DNA of 28,026 bases, from NCBI GenBank assembly GCA_964472505.1, contig CAYYQW010000052.1, forward strand, positions 1 to 28,026, written 5' to 3'. The number at the start of each line of letters is the position of its first letter. Position 1 is the stretch's first letter. A program made the translations under genes and the position numbers. Positions 20,550 to 28,026 of this stretch are shown here, one piece after another. The notes under the pieces are model-generated. The model had not been told where the DNA came from. It saw nothing but the letters and a program-made list of their open reading frames with translations, and did not search any database. The stretch is from JAYEIA01 sp964472505. Its GTDB lineage: Bacteria > Bacteroidota > Bacteroidia > Bacteroidales > JAADGE01.

Positions 20550-23504
20550 ATGAAAACAACAGAACCGACCTGTCAGGAATTAAAAGATAAGATTTCGGAA
20601 CTCGAAGCCAAATTAGTCAAAACACAATGGCTGCACGACAAAGAGAATATTGCAGAAAAAGAGCCATACATTCCTTTTTACGGCGATGTTACGGAGCTGA
20701 ATACCGAACGAAGCATTTTGGATAATGTAGGAAAAGAAACGCTTGAAATCCTGACATCCGAACTCATGGATTTGTTGGATACTTCGGTAGCAATTTATGA
20801 ACGAAACGGCGATTATGCTTATGGAGTATTCAATTCGGGTTGGTGTCAGATTTTAGATGCTGCATCACGAAAACTCTGCAATACCGATAATAATAAAACC
20901 GCGCTAAACTGCGGAAAATGGTTGTGCCACGATGATTGTTGGAACAATTCGGCAAAAGCAGCTATTATTGCCCAAAAAAGTACGGATATTGCCTGTCCGG
21001 GCGGAATGAGGCTTTTTGCCGAACCCGTTTTTGCCGGCAATGAAGTAATCGGATCCATAAACATCGGCTACGGCAACCCGCCTACCAATGATGAAACCTT
21101 AAAAGAAATTGCCGACAAATTCAGCATCGGTTTTGAAACTCTCAAACAAAAAGCCTTAGCTTACAATCCACGCCCCGATTATATTATCGAAATAGCCAAA
21201 AAACGGTTGAAATCTATTGCAAAGCTGATTGGGGAGATTGTGCAAAGAAAACAGTCGGAACAAGAGTTAAAAGAAAGAGTAAAAGAATTAGATTGTATTT
21301 CGCAATTTTCAAAACTCGCTGTTAAGAAAAATAATATTGATGACATTCTGAATGAATTAACATACTTGCTGAAAAAAAGTTTTTCAGTTCCTGAAATTAC
21401 AGAAGTAAGAATAAAAAATGACGGGATTACATATCAGACTGATAATTTTAGGGAAACTCCTTTCATGCTTCAATCTTATATTATAGTAGAACAAAAAAAG
21501 AAAGGCATAATTGAAATAGCTATCCTTCAAGATAAAACAAACAAGCCCGTTACTTTTTTAGAAGAAGAGTATAAATTGCTGCAAGTTATTACCGAACGAC
21601 TTAATAGTATAATTGAACGTTTGAAGATAAACAAAAAATATAAATTACTTTCCGAAAATGTTTCTGATGGTATCGTTCTTATTGAAGACGATAAAATAAA
21701 ATATGTATCACCCGGTGTTGCGCAATTGCTTGGACGAAATTTGGAAGAGCTAAAACAAATAACGCTTGATGAAATATTTTCGTTCATTCATCCGGAAGAT
21801 ACGCAAAGAATTAGAAATAAAGTATATGAAGCACATAAAAATCAAGTAAAAAATTATCGGTACGAATATCGGTCACAAAAGGCAAACGGAGAATATATTT
21901 GGGTTGAAGATGCTTTGAATAGCGAATATGATGAGAACGGAAACCGAATTAGAACAATTATTCGGGCAAGAGACATCACCAAACGCAAACAAGCCGAACA
22001 AGCCCTGAAAGAAAGCGAAGAGAAGTTCAGAAAAGCGTTTGAAACACATTCCGCAGTTAAATTAATTATTGATCCAACCAATGGTAGCATCTTCGATGCA
22101 AATATTGCAGCATCAGAATTTTATGGTTGGTCACAACACCGGTTGAAACAGATGAAAATCCAGGAAATTAACACTTTATCACCCGATGAAGTAAAAAACG
22201 AAATGATTTCAGCTAAAGAACATAAAAAAAATCATTTTGATTTTAGCCATAAAATAAAAAATGGTTCCATAAAAGACGTAGAGGTTTATTCAACTAGTTT
22301 TAAGCTACAAGGGAAAGATCTGCTTCATTCAATTATTCATGATGTCACAGACCGCAAAAAAGCCGAACAAGCCCTGCAAGAAAAAACTTCATTTTTATCT
22401 ACCATAATGGAAACAAGTCCGGTAGGCATTACTACTGTGGATAAAACAGGAACTATTACCTACGCAAACAACAGAGCCGAACAAATACTTGGGCTGGTAA
22501 AAGAAGAAATAACATCAAGAACTTACGATGCCCCATTATGGAAACACACTGATATTGACGGTTCTTCTTTTCCTGATGAAAAACAGCCTTTCAATATAGT
22601 AAAAAAAACATTAAAAACTGTTTTTGATATACAACACGGCATTACTTGGCCTGATGGGACTGTTGTAATATTATCAATAAACGCTGCCCCCATAAAAGAC
22701 AATACCGGCAAATTTAATGGTATGATTGCTTCATTCGAAGATATCACCGAACTCAAAAAAGCCGAACAAGCCCTGAAAGAATATTCAAAAAAATTAGAAG
22801 AAGCCAATGCCACCAAAGACCGTTTTATTTCCGTACTTGGGCACGATTTGAGAAGCCCTTTTAACACCCTGTTGGGTTTTTCTGATTTGCTTATAAGAAA
22901 AGTAGACAAATACGACAAAGAACAACTTAAGACATTCGCAAGTACTATTCACACTACAGCACAACACACCTACAATCTATTGATCAACCTGCTTGAATGG
23001 TCGAAAAGTCAGCGGGATAAAATACCGTTCAATCCGCAAACAGCTAATTTATATACTTTGGCTTACGAAACATATATGCTTCTGAAAGAATCGTCAGAAG
23101 CCAAAAAGATAGAAATAAAATTAGATATACCGGAGCAATTAGAAATAGAAGCCGATAGGGATATGGTGCGAACTGTAATACGAAATCTACTCTCGAATGC
23201 CGTAAAATTCACTCGGGAAAACGGTTTCATTCATGTTTCCGTAAAAGAAACAGCCCAAACCGTAAAAATAGCAATATCAGATAACGGAACAGGTATGGAC
23301 GAAACGATTAAAAATTCTCTTTTTAAAATCGGTGAAACCACCTCAAAAAAAGGTACAAGCAATGAAAAAGGCACCGGTCTCGGTTTATTGCTTTGCAAAG
23401 AATTTACAGACAAACACAACGGAAGCATTCATGTAGAAAGTGAACCGGGAGAAGGAAGTACATTTATCGTTACTTTACCGGTAAAACAAGAAATGAATAA
23501 TTGA
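20550..23504 (+). CDS. PocR / multi-PAS soluble sensor histidine kinase
   Basis: A 984-residue cytoplasmic kinase without signal peptide or membrane span. A short coiled coil (about 8-30) precedes a PocR-like sensory domain (about 55-235) with a Cys cluster (99, 110, 121, 126, 130, 149; LCHDDCW and IACPGGMRLF). A GAF-like segment (about 250-355) and three PAS domains (about 360-480, 490-603, 610-735) follow. The core is complete: His765 in LGHDLRSPF, N box RNLLSNAVKFT (about 878-888), G1 DNGTG (911-915), G2 GTGLG (941-945). No response regulator is fused or directly adjacent; the nearest are at 26499-27961. The nucleotides encoding the PAS linkers (KAEQALKE) are nearly identical three times, suggesting domain duplication. 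Confidence 0.9.
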   Translation: MKTTEPTCQELKDKISELEAKLVKTQWLHDKENIAEKEPYIPFYGDVTELNTERSILDNVGKETLEILTSELMDLLDTSVAIYERNGDYAYGVFNSGWCQILDAASRKLCNTDNNKTALNCGKWLCHDDCWNNSAKAAIIAQKSTDIACPGGMRLFAEPVFAGNEVIGSINIGYGNPPTNDETLKEIADKFSIGFETLKQKALAYNPRPDYIIEIAKKRLKSIAKLIGEIVQRKQSEQELKERVKELDCISQFSKLAVKKNNIDDILNELTYLLKKSFSVPEITEVRIKNDGITYQTDNFRETPFMLQSYIIVEQKKKGIIEIAILQDKTNKPVTFLEEEYKLLQVITERLNSIIERLKINKKYKLLSENVSDGIVLIEDDKIKYVSPGVAQLLGRNLEELKQITLDEIFSFIHPEDTQRIRNKVYEAHKNQVKNYRYEYRSQKANGEYIWVEDALNSEYDENGNRIRTIIRARDITKRKQAEQALKESEEKFRKAFETHSAVKLIIDPTNGSIFDANIAASEFYGWSQHRLKQMKIQEINTLSPDEVKNEMISAKEHKKNHFDFSHKIKNGSIKDVEVYSTSFKLQGKDLLHSIIHDVTDRKKAEQALQEKTSFLSTIMETSPVGITTVDKTGTITYANNRAEQILGLVKEEITSRTYDAPLWKHTDIDGSSFPDEKQPFNIVKKTLKTVFDIQHGITWPDGTVVILSINAAPIKDNTGKFNGMIASFEDITELKKAEQALKEYSKKLEEANATKDRFISVLGHDLRSPFNTLLGFSDLLIRKVDKYDKEQLKTFASTIHTTAQHTYNLLINLLEWSKSQRDKIPFNPQTANLYTLAYETYMLLKESSEAKKIEIKLDIPEQLEIEADRDMVRTVIRNLLSNAVKFTRENGFIHVSVKETAQTVKIAISDNGTGMDETIKNSLFKIGETTSKKGTSNEKGTGLGLLLCKEFTDKHNGSIHVESEPGEGSTFIVTLPVKQEMNN
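21991..22781 (+). repeat. three near-identical 23-bp PAS-linker repeats
   Basis: AAGCCGAACAAGCCCTGAAA plus GAA occurs at 21991-22013 and 22759-22781, and with one base change (A to C) at 22360-22382. All are in the same reading frame, 369 and 399 bp apart, and encode the end of each PAS module. Identity at the DNA level exceeds that of the PAS domains between them. Confidence 0.85.
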
Positions 23505-23597
23505 TAATTTATTATCACCCTCACCCTCGTAGGGTTCGTAGGGTTTCGAACCATCGTAGGGTAGTACATGACCTCTGACCTCTGACCTCTGAAATAC
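23505..23597. repeat. convergent intergenic with hairpin repeat copy 2 and 7-bp tandem repeat
   Basis: GGTTTCGAACCATCGTAGGG plus TAG (23542-23564) differs in one base from 20392-20414 and is in the same orientation. It is preceded by CACCCTCACCCTCGTAGGGTTCGTAGGG-type repeats and followed by three tandem ACCTCTG units (about 23571-23591). It separates the convergent kinase and DUF393 genes and may serve as a bidirectional stop, but there is no clear T-run. Confidence 0.5.
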
Positions 23598-24005
23598 TTA
23601 TTCCAAAAAGCGTTCACGTTCTTCGGGTTTCGGAATCCGGCAGTGTTCTCTTTTTCCGAAAAGGCGGTAACGGTTTTTGGCCATCAGCATATAAAAAAAA
23701 TCTCTGATGGGTCTTGGGATATATTTCAGATAAAACAGAAAAGACCAAAAGAATTTCATATCTTTAAGGATGTATAATGCCGCATCGGATTTTTTGTGCA
23801 ATTTATTGGTTCTTATATAAAGGAGGTAGTCGCCGGTTTCGGAATGCTTTATTTGATCTTTTAAAAGAATTTTTGCAAAATCTGATTGAAGCGGTGAAAA
23901 CCGGATACTTTTGGTTTTATCTTTTTTTAAAATATAGTTTACCGAAGCGTTGCAGAAATTGCAGATACCATCGAAGAAAACTACTTTTTGAATCGGATTT
24001 TGCAT
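23598..24005 (-). CDS. DUF393 (DCC-family) putative thiol-disulfide oxidoreductase
   Basis: A 135-residue protein of the DCC/DUF393 family. The defining N-terminal motif is FFDGICNFCN, with the CxxC pair Cys15/Cys18, which gives the predicted thiol-disulfide exchange role; biochemical proof in the family is thin. Further family marks are the IRFSPLQS strand, the SDAALYILKDM segment and RYRLFGKREHCRIP near the C-terminus. No signal peptide is seen. It is transcribed convergently with the PocR kinase and divergently from the next kinase operon, with a 70-bp shared upstream region. It is not evidently linked to signalling. Confidence 0.9.
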   Translation of the reverse strand: MQNPIQKVVFFDGICNFCNASVNYILKKDKTKSIRFSPLQSDFAKILLKDQIKHSETGDYLLYIRTNKLHKKSDAALYILKDMKFFWSFLFYLKYIPRPIRDFFYMLMAKNRYRLFGKREHCRIPKPEERERFLE

Positions 24006-24030
24006 GTTGGCTTTTTTGTCAGGTACGTAA

Positions 24031-24038
24031 CAAAAATA
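24031..24038 (-). promoter_or_regulatory. candidate -7 element for the DUF393 gene
   Basis: The minus strand reads TATTTTTG (TAnnTTTG), about 26 bp before the ATG at 24005, in the short divergent region. A -33 box was not recognised. Confidence 0.35.
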
Positions 24039-24075
24039 GCAAAAATGCGTATGATTAAATCATAAACATTACGAA

Positions 24076-26463
24076 ATGTCAATTCAAATTCCCAAATTTC
24101 TAAATGAAATTACTTTCAGCAAGGCTTTAACGGATGATTCGCTTTTACAATCAAAGTCGGATTCATATCACAGAAAAACCTTTCACAGAAAACAAATATC
24201 GGAAAATTACATTAGCGCCAATTCAGATATCTTTTCCAAAGTTGTGGCTCAGAGTCCGGCTGCTATTGCATTAACTGATACTGAAGGTTATATTGTTTAT
24301 ATCAACTCGGTCGGTTGTGAGCTTAGCGGATACAGCCGACAGGAAATTATAGGCATGAAATCATCACATTTCATGCAGGGCTATTTGTCCGAAACGGAGC
24401 AATCAAAAATGCTGCAGTTGCTGCATAGCGGCAATATGTGGAGCGCTACTCTGAAAAATCGCAAAAAAGACGGCTCGTCTTATTGGTCTGAAACTTTTAT
24501 AAGCCCCATTTATGACCAAAATGGTGAACTTACTAATTTTTTGATAGTGAAACACGATGTCAGTGAAAAAATTACGGATGAAAAGCGGTTTTTTCAGACC
24601 CGTGAAAAATTTAAATCGCTTTTAAGTAATATTCCTTTGGGTATTTTTGAGCTGAGTCTTGCTAAAAAAGTCGAAAGTTGGAACAATGCGGCGGAAGATA
24701 TTTTTGGCTACGGCAAATCGGAAGTTGTCGGGCACGGCATTAATATGATATTTGAAAAATCGGGATATGCAAATTATATGAAGCTTGCCGCAAGGGCATT
24801 AGAGGCTAAGGATGCCAAACGTTCCGTCATTCAAAACCGAAAAAAAGACGGCTCGCTGTTGTATTGTCTTTGGTTTGTAACGCCTGTCATGGGCAGTGAT
24901 AAAACTGTAAGCGGTTTGGTTTGTTTGGTTCAGGATGTAACAAGCCGTGTGATGCTTCAAAAAGAATTGGAGCGAAAAGATTTGCGTAATACCACCATAC
25001 TGGATAATACGCATGAAATGATATTGATTGCCGATGAATACGGACAAATCGAATATGCAAATAAAGCATTTATTACAAGGTTTTTGCCGGATAGAACCAA
25101 TTACTCGGGACGGAAAGTTTTTGAATTTGTTCATTCACGTTCATTGAAGCTGCTTACGGAAGTATACAGTCGTAGTTTTAAATCTGAGAAAGAAACACAT
25201 CGAGGGGTAGAGTTTATAGGGCAATACGGCGAACGAGTGGTTGTTAATCTTAAGGCCGTATTGATTTCTGATTTTGACAATAAGCCTAAGGTACAACTTT
25301 TTATGCATGATGTTACCAAAGAAACCATTTCAAGAGAACACTACATAAAGATTAACAATGAGTTAAGTCTGTTGATAGAAACGGTGAATGTGCCTATCTT
25401 TGAAATTGATTCCGATTTTTTGATTTTGAGCTGGAACCAATCTGCTGCAAATTTAACCGGATTTGAGCGTTCAAAAGTAGTTAATCGTTCCATTTTTGAT
25501 ATAATGGTTGATGAGCACAGCCAAGATCAGTTTAAACAATTGGTTTCCGAAACTGTAGCGGGTGATTTCAGTAAAGACAGAGAAATTGAATTCAAAACCA
25601 CATTCGGAAATACCATTAAATGGCTGGTAAGTATAAACCCAAATTATTATACGGGAGATTCCTTTCTAAGCATCACCTGCGTGGTTCGCGATATTACCGA
25701 ACTGGATAAATATGCCGAATCTTTAGAAAATGAGGTGGATAAACGAACCCGACAATTAAAAGAAGCTTTGGCAAAAGAACGCGAACTCGGCGAAATGAAA
25801 ACAAAGTTTATTTCAATGGCTTCGCATGAATTCAGAACACCGCTTACAGCCATAAATTTTGCTGCCGGCTTTCTTAAAAAATATCATCATAGATTAGACG
25901 AAAAAGCTCAAAATGAAAAATTGGATAAAATTCAAACCCAAATTAAGCATATTACAAGCTTGCTTGATGATGTTTTAACCACCGGTAAAGCCGATGAAGG
26001 CAAATTGAAATTTAAACCCGAAACGGTTTGCTTCGATGATTTTATACAAACTATTATAGACGATGTTCTTGAGCGTTTTGAGTACAGTCATATAATTATT
26101 CCCGTAAAAGTGCAGAAGGGCATTCAAGTGGCTTTGGACAGAGAATTAGGAATGAAAATTTTTAATAATCTGCTGTCCAACGCTGTTAAATATTCGCCCG
26201 AAAGCAAAACTATTGAGTTAAGTTATTATATGGAAAACGCTGCTTTTATTTTTTCAGTGAAAGATTTTGGTATTGGAATAAAATCGCAGGATTTTCCGCA
26301 TTTGTTTGACCGATTTTTCCGGGCCGACAATGTTGAAACCATACAGGGCACCGGTTTGGGATTGCCTATTGTAAAAGAAGCCGTTGACATGCACGGCGGT
26401 TCAATAAAAGTTGAAAGTGAAGAGGGGCAGTTTACAAAATTTATTGTAACTTTACCAAGATAA
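24076..26463 (+). CDS. four-PAS soluble sensor histidine kinase
   Basis: A 795-residue kinase without signal peptide or membrane helix, so probably cytoplasmic. Four PAS domains are suggested by repeated N-terminal strands and C-terminal exits: about 50-170 (SPAAIALTDTEGYIVYIN ... VKHDVSEK), 175-290 (... VQDVTSR), 300-415 (... MHDVTKE) and 425-540 (... VVRDITE). A coiled coil (about 540-575) leads to His584 in MASHEFRTPLTAI, N box NNLLSNAVKYS, G1 DFGIG (730-734) and G2 GTGLG (758-762). It heads an operon with two response regulators, 35 bp before the first, which makes these its probable partners. Sensed signals are unknown; cofactor-binding residues cannot be assigned by eye. Confidence 0.92.
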   Translation: MSIQIPKFLNEITFSKALTDDSLLQSKSDSYHRKTFHRKQISENYISANSDIFSKVVAQSPAAIALTDTEGYIVYINSVGCELSGYSRQEIIGMKSSHFMQGYLSETEQSKMLQLLHSGNMWSATLKNRKKDGSSYWSETFISPIYDQNGELTNFLIVKHDVSEKITDEKRFFQTREKFKSLLSNIPLGIFELSLAKKVESWNNAAEDIFGYGKSEVVGHGINMIFEKSGYANYMKLAARALEAKDAKRSVIQNRKKDGSLLYCLWFVTPVMGSDKTVSGLVCLVQDVTSRVMLQKELERKDLRNTTILDNTHEMILIADEYGQIEYANKAFITRFLPDRTNYSGRKVFEFVHSRSLKLLTEVYSRSFKSEKETHRGVEFIGQYGERVVVNLKAVLISDFDNKPKVQLFMHDVTKETISREHYIKINNELSLLIETVNVPIFEIDSDFLILSWNQSAANLTGFERSKVVNRSIFDIMVDEHSQDQFKQLVSETVAGDFSKDREIEFKTTFGNTIKWLVSINPNYYTGDSFLSITCVVRDITELDKYAESLENEVDKRTRQLKEALAKERELGEMKTKFISMASHEFRTPLTAINFAAGFLKKYHHRLDEKAQNEKLDKIQTQIKHITSLLDDVLTTGKADEGKLKFKPETVCFDDFIQTIIDDVLERFEYSHIIIPVKVQKGIQVALDRELGMKIFNNLLSNAVKYSPESKTIELSYYMENAAFIFSVKDFGIGIKSQDFPHLFDRFFRADNVETIQGTGLGLPIVKEAVDMHGGSIKVESEEGQFTKFIVTLPR

Positions 26464-26498
26464 ATACTCCTTAATTTGGGATTGCAGCTGTTTTAATT

Positions 26499-26879
26499 AT
26501 GAATCGAAAAACCATATTAATCGCTGAAGATAACACATCTGTTGCAGAAGAGATGGTTGATATTTTGGCTATGGAAGGTTTTGAAACGCAGACATGCACC
26601 AACGGACAATGCGTTTTGGAGTCGGCAAAAAAAAATATGCCGGATCTGATAATCAGTGATTATATTATGCCGAAAATGAACGGGGCTGATATGTTGACAG
26701 AACTAAAGCGTAACCCTAAGTTGAATAAAATACCGGTTTTAATCATATCGGCACATGCCGATAAAGATTTTGAGAAAAAGATGCTCTCCCTTGGAGCGGC
26801 TAAATTTTTGGTGAAACCGATTGACTCGGATGAACTAACGGAAGCAGTAATGAGTTTGTTGAATGTAAAGATTTCGTAA
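26499..26879 (+). CDS. single-domain response regulator (CheY-like)
   Basis: A 126-residue receiver domain without output domain. The acidic pair is Glu10/Asp11 (AEDN), the phospho-acceptor Asp54 (ISDYIMP), the switch residue Ser84 in IISAHA, and the conserved Lys in FLVKPID. It could shuttle phosphate or act by protein contact. It follows the four-PAS kinase by 35 bp, and its stop TAA overlaps the ATG of the next regulator (TAATG), indicating translational coupling. Confidence 0.93.
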   Translation: MNRKTILIAEDNTSVAEEMVDILAMEGFETQTCTNGQCVLESAKKNMPDLIISDYIMPKMNGADMLTELKRNPKLNKIPVLIISAHADKDFEKKMLSLGAAKFLVKPIDSDELTEAVMSLLNVKIS

Positions 26880-27961
26880 TGAGGAAGAAAAGGATTCTTA
26901 TAGTAGATGATTTTATTCCTTTATTGGAGGATGTTTCGGAATTTTTGGAAATGGAAGGATTTTCCGTTGTCATGGCGAAAAATGGCGCAGAGGGAATGCA
27001 AAAAGTTGTGCAAAATAATTTTGATATCATTATTTGTGATATTGAAATGCCCCACATAAACGGCCTCGAATTGTTCAAAACCCTTCAGGGAATTCCCGAT
27101 AAATCAAACATACCTTTTATTTTTCTGACTGCTCGCACACAACCCGAAGACTTTAGAGCCGGATTAAGATTGGGAGCCGATGATTATATCATAAAACCGT
27201 TTGACTTGCAAGAGCTCCTGGATTCCGTAAACCTGCGTCTTAAAAAAGCCGAACAGAAAGATTCTCTGTCCGAACAAAAATTTTTGACTTTATTCAACTT
27301 GCCGCATCAAGCTGCATTTTTATACGGAAATAAGCATTTTACAGCCGTAAATTCTTTTTTTGAAAAAACTACCGGCTACAATTTGAAAGAAATTAATCAG
27401 ATAAATTTTTTCGATTTCGTACAGGTGAATAAAGATGCTGCCGAGCAAGCATTTCAACGCTGTAGTGAAACCGCCGATGAATCAGCCGAAATTAAAATTT
27501 CCTTTATAACTAAAGCCAAAAAACATATTTATATACAAGTTTTTCTAAAGAATATTTCCCCTTCCGGAGAAGTGAACTTAATAGGTACATTTATACCCTA
27601 TGAGTCCGATCAGTCTCATGGCAAAATATCTGAGCATCTTGCGCCGGATGTGGAAAAATTGCTTCAATTTTTTAATCAAAGCAATAAAGAAACCGCAAGC
27701 GAGATTGTTGAAGCTTGTAAACAGTTAGATTTTAGCGGTCAATTAGAAAAAGAGGAGATAGAAAAAGAAATTGCACTCACCCAAAGAGAAAAAGAGGTTT
27801 TAAAATTAATCTGCGAAGGATTTACCAATAAAGAGATTTCCGAAAAATTATTCATTAGCCCTCGTACCGTTGATAATCATCGGGCGAATGTGCTGCTAAA
27901 AACCGGCACAAAAAATACCGCTACTCTGGTAGCTTTTGCCATACAATACCAACTAATCTGA
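26879..27961 (+). CDS. response regulator with REC, PAS-like and LuxR-type HTH domains
   Basis: A 360-residue DNA-binding response regulator. The receiver domain (about 4-120) has Asp10/Asp11, phospho-acceptor Asp54 (CDIEMPHING), Thr in FLTARTQ and Lys in YIIKPFD. A PAS-like middle domain (about 133-240; LFNLPHQAAFLYG, then FFEKTTGYNL) is unusual between receiver and output. The C-terminal GerE/LuxR helix-turn-helix (about 298-360) shows LTQREKEVLKLICEGFTNKE and FISPRTVDNHRANVLLKTG. It is thus the transcriptional output of the kinase operon and starts in a 1-nt overlap with the CheY-like gene. The PAS assignment is weaker than the other two domains. Confidence 0.93.
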   Translation: MRKKRILIVDDFIPLLEDVSEFLEMEGFSVVMAKNGAEGMQKVVQNNFDIIICDIEMPHINGLELFKTLQGIPDKSNIPFIFLTARTQPEDFRAGLRLGADDYIIKPFDLQELLDSVNLRLKKAEQKDSLSEQKFLTLFNLPHQAAFLYGNKHFTAVNSFFEKTTGYNLKEINQINFFDFVQVNKDAAEQAFQRCSETADESAEIKISFITKAKKHIYIQVFLKNISPSGEVNLIGTFIPYESDQSHGKISEHLAPDVEKLLQFFNQSNKETASEIVEACKQLDFSGQLEKEEIEKEIALTQREKEVLKLICEGFTNKEISEKLFISPRTVDNHRANVLLKTGTKNTATLVAFAIQYQLI

Positions 27962-27967
27962 CCGGCT

Positions 27968-28012
27968 TGACCTTCCGGCGTCCTTCGACCCGGAAGCGTC
28001 AGTTAGTTTTTC
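27968..28012 (+). terminator. intrinsic terminator of the kinase/regulator operon
   Basis: TGACCTTCCGG (27968-27978) pairs with CCGGAAGCGTCA (27990-28001), giving 11 bp with one bulged C and an 11-nt loop, followed by GTTAGTTTTT. It starts 6 bp after the stop codon of the LuxR-type regulator. Confidence 0.6.
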
Positions 28013-28026
28013 GAAAGGACTTAATC

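Overview
The window looks like a chromosomal segment of a Bacteroidota bacterium, probably of the Bacteroidales/Marinilabiliales type; the exact lineage is inference. Supporting signs are a DUF4293 membrane protein, a guaB / twin-parvulin / SurA / MoxR / KdsA / PD40-OmpA gene string, TPR- and PAS-rich histidine kinases, A-rich leaders instead of strong Shine-Dalgarno sites, and several copies of the Bacteroidota -7 promoter element TAnnTTTG. No rRNA, tRNA, CRISPR array or intact insertion sequence was seen.

Layout. (1) 1-455 is non-coding and holds a long hairpin and short repeats. (2) 456-3675, minus strand, is a likely three-gene unit: DUF4293 protein, small outer-membrane barrel, TPR histidine kinase. 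(3) About 3960-8100 is an accessory island of five units, all on the plus strand although the genes on both sides are on the minus strand: a predicted beta-barrel protein, a GNAT acetyltransferase, a lipoprotein, an exported CarboxypepD_reg-like protein and a HigBA-type toxin-antitoxin pair. The units are separated by long imperfect palindromes about 112-135 nt long. The short box before each unit is complementary to the box just after the same unit, which is the arrangement expected of integron gene cassettes with attC sites. No integrase is present, so this is best described as a CALIN-like (integrase-less attC) array. It is the most unusual part of the window. (4) 8285-17867, minus strand, is a tightly packed envelope-biogenesis operon (two-domain parvulin, lipoprotein, SurA-like chaperone, MoxR AAA ATPase, metal-type KdsA, PorE-like OmpA protein) behind guaB, which seems to have its own promoter. 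(5) 17915-19001 is over 1 kb without genes but with about nine short hairpins and dispersed repeats. (6) rarA, minus strand, 19002-20303. (7) 20550-27961 is a signalling region: a PocR/multi-PAS kinase flanked by a direct repeat, a DUF393 protein on the other strand, then a kinase / response regulator / LuxR-type response regulator operon ending in a probable intrinsic terminator.

Together the core genes serve envelope assembly (outer-membrane protein folding, Kdo synthesis for lipopolysaccharide, peptidoglycan anchoring), GMP synthesis, replication-fork repair and signal transduction. The cassette-like island is acquired DNA dominated by exported or selfish functions.
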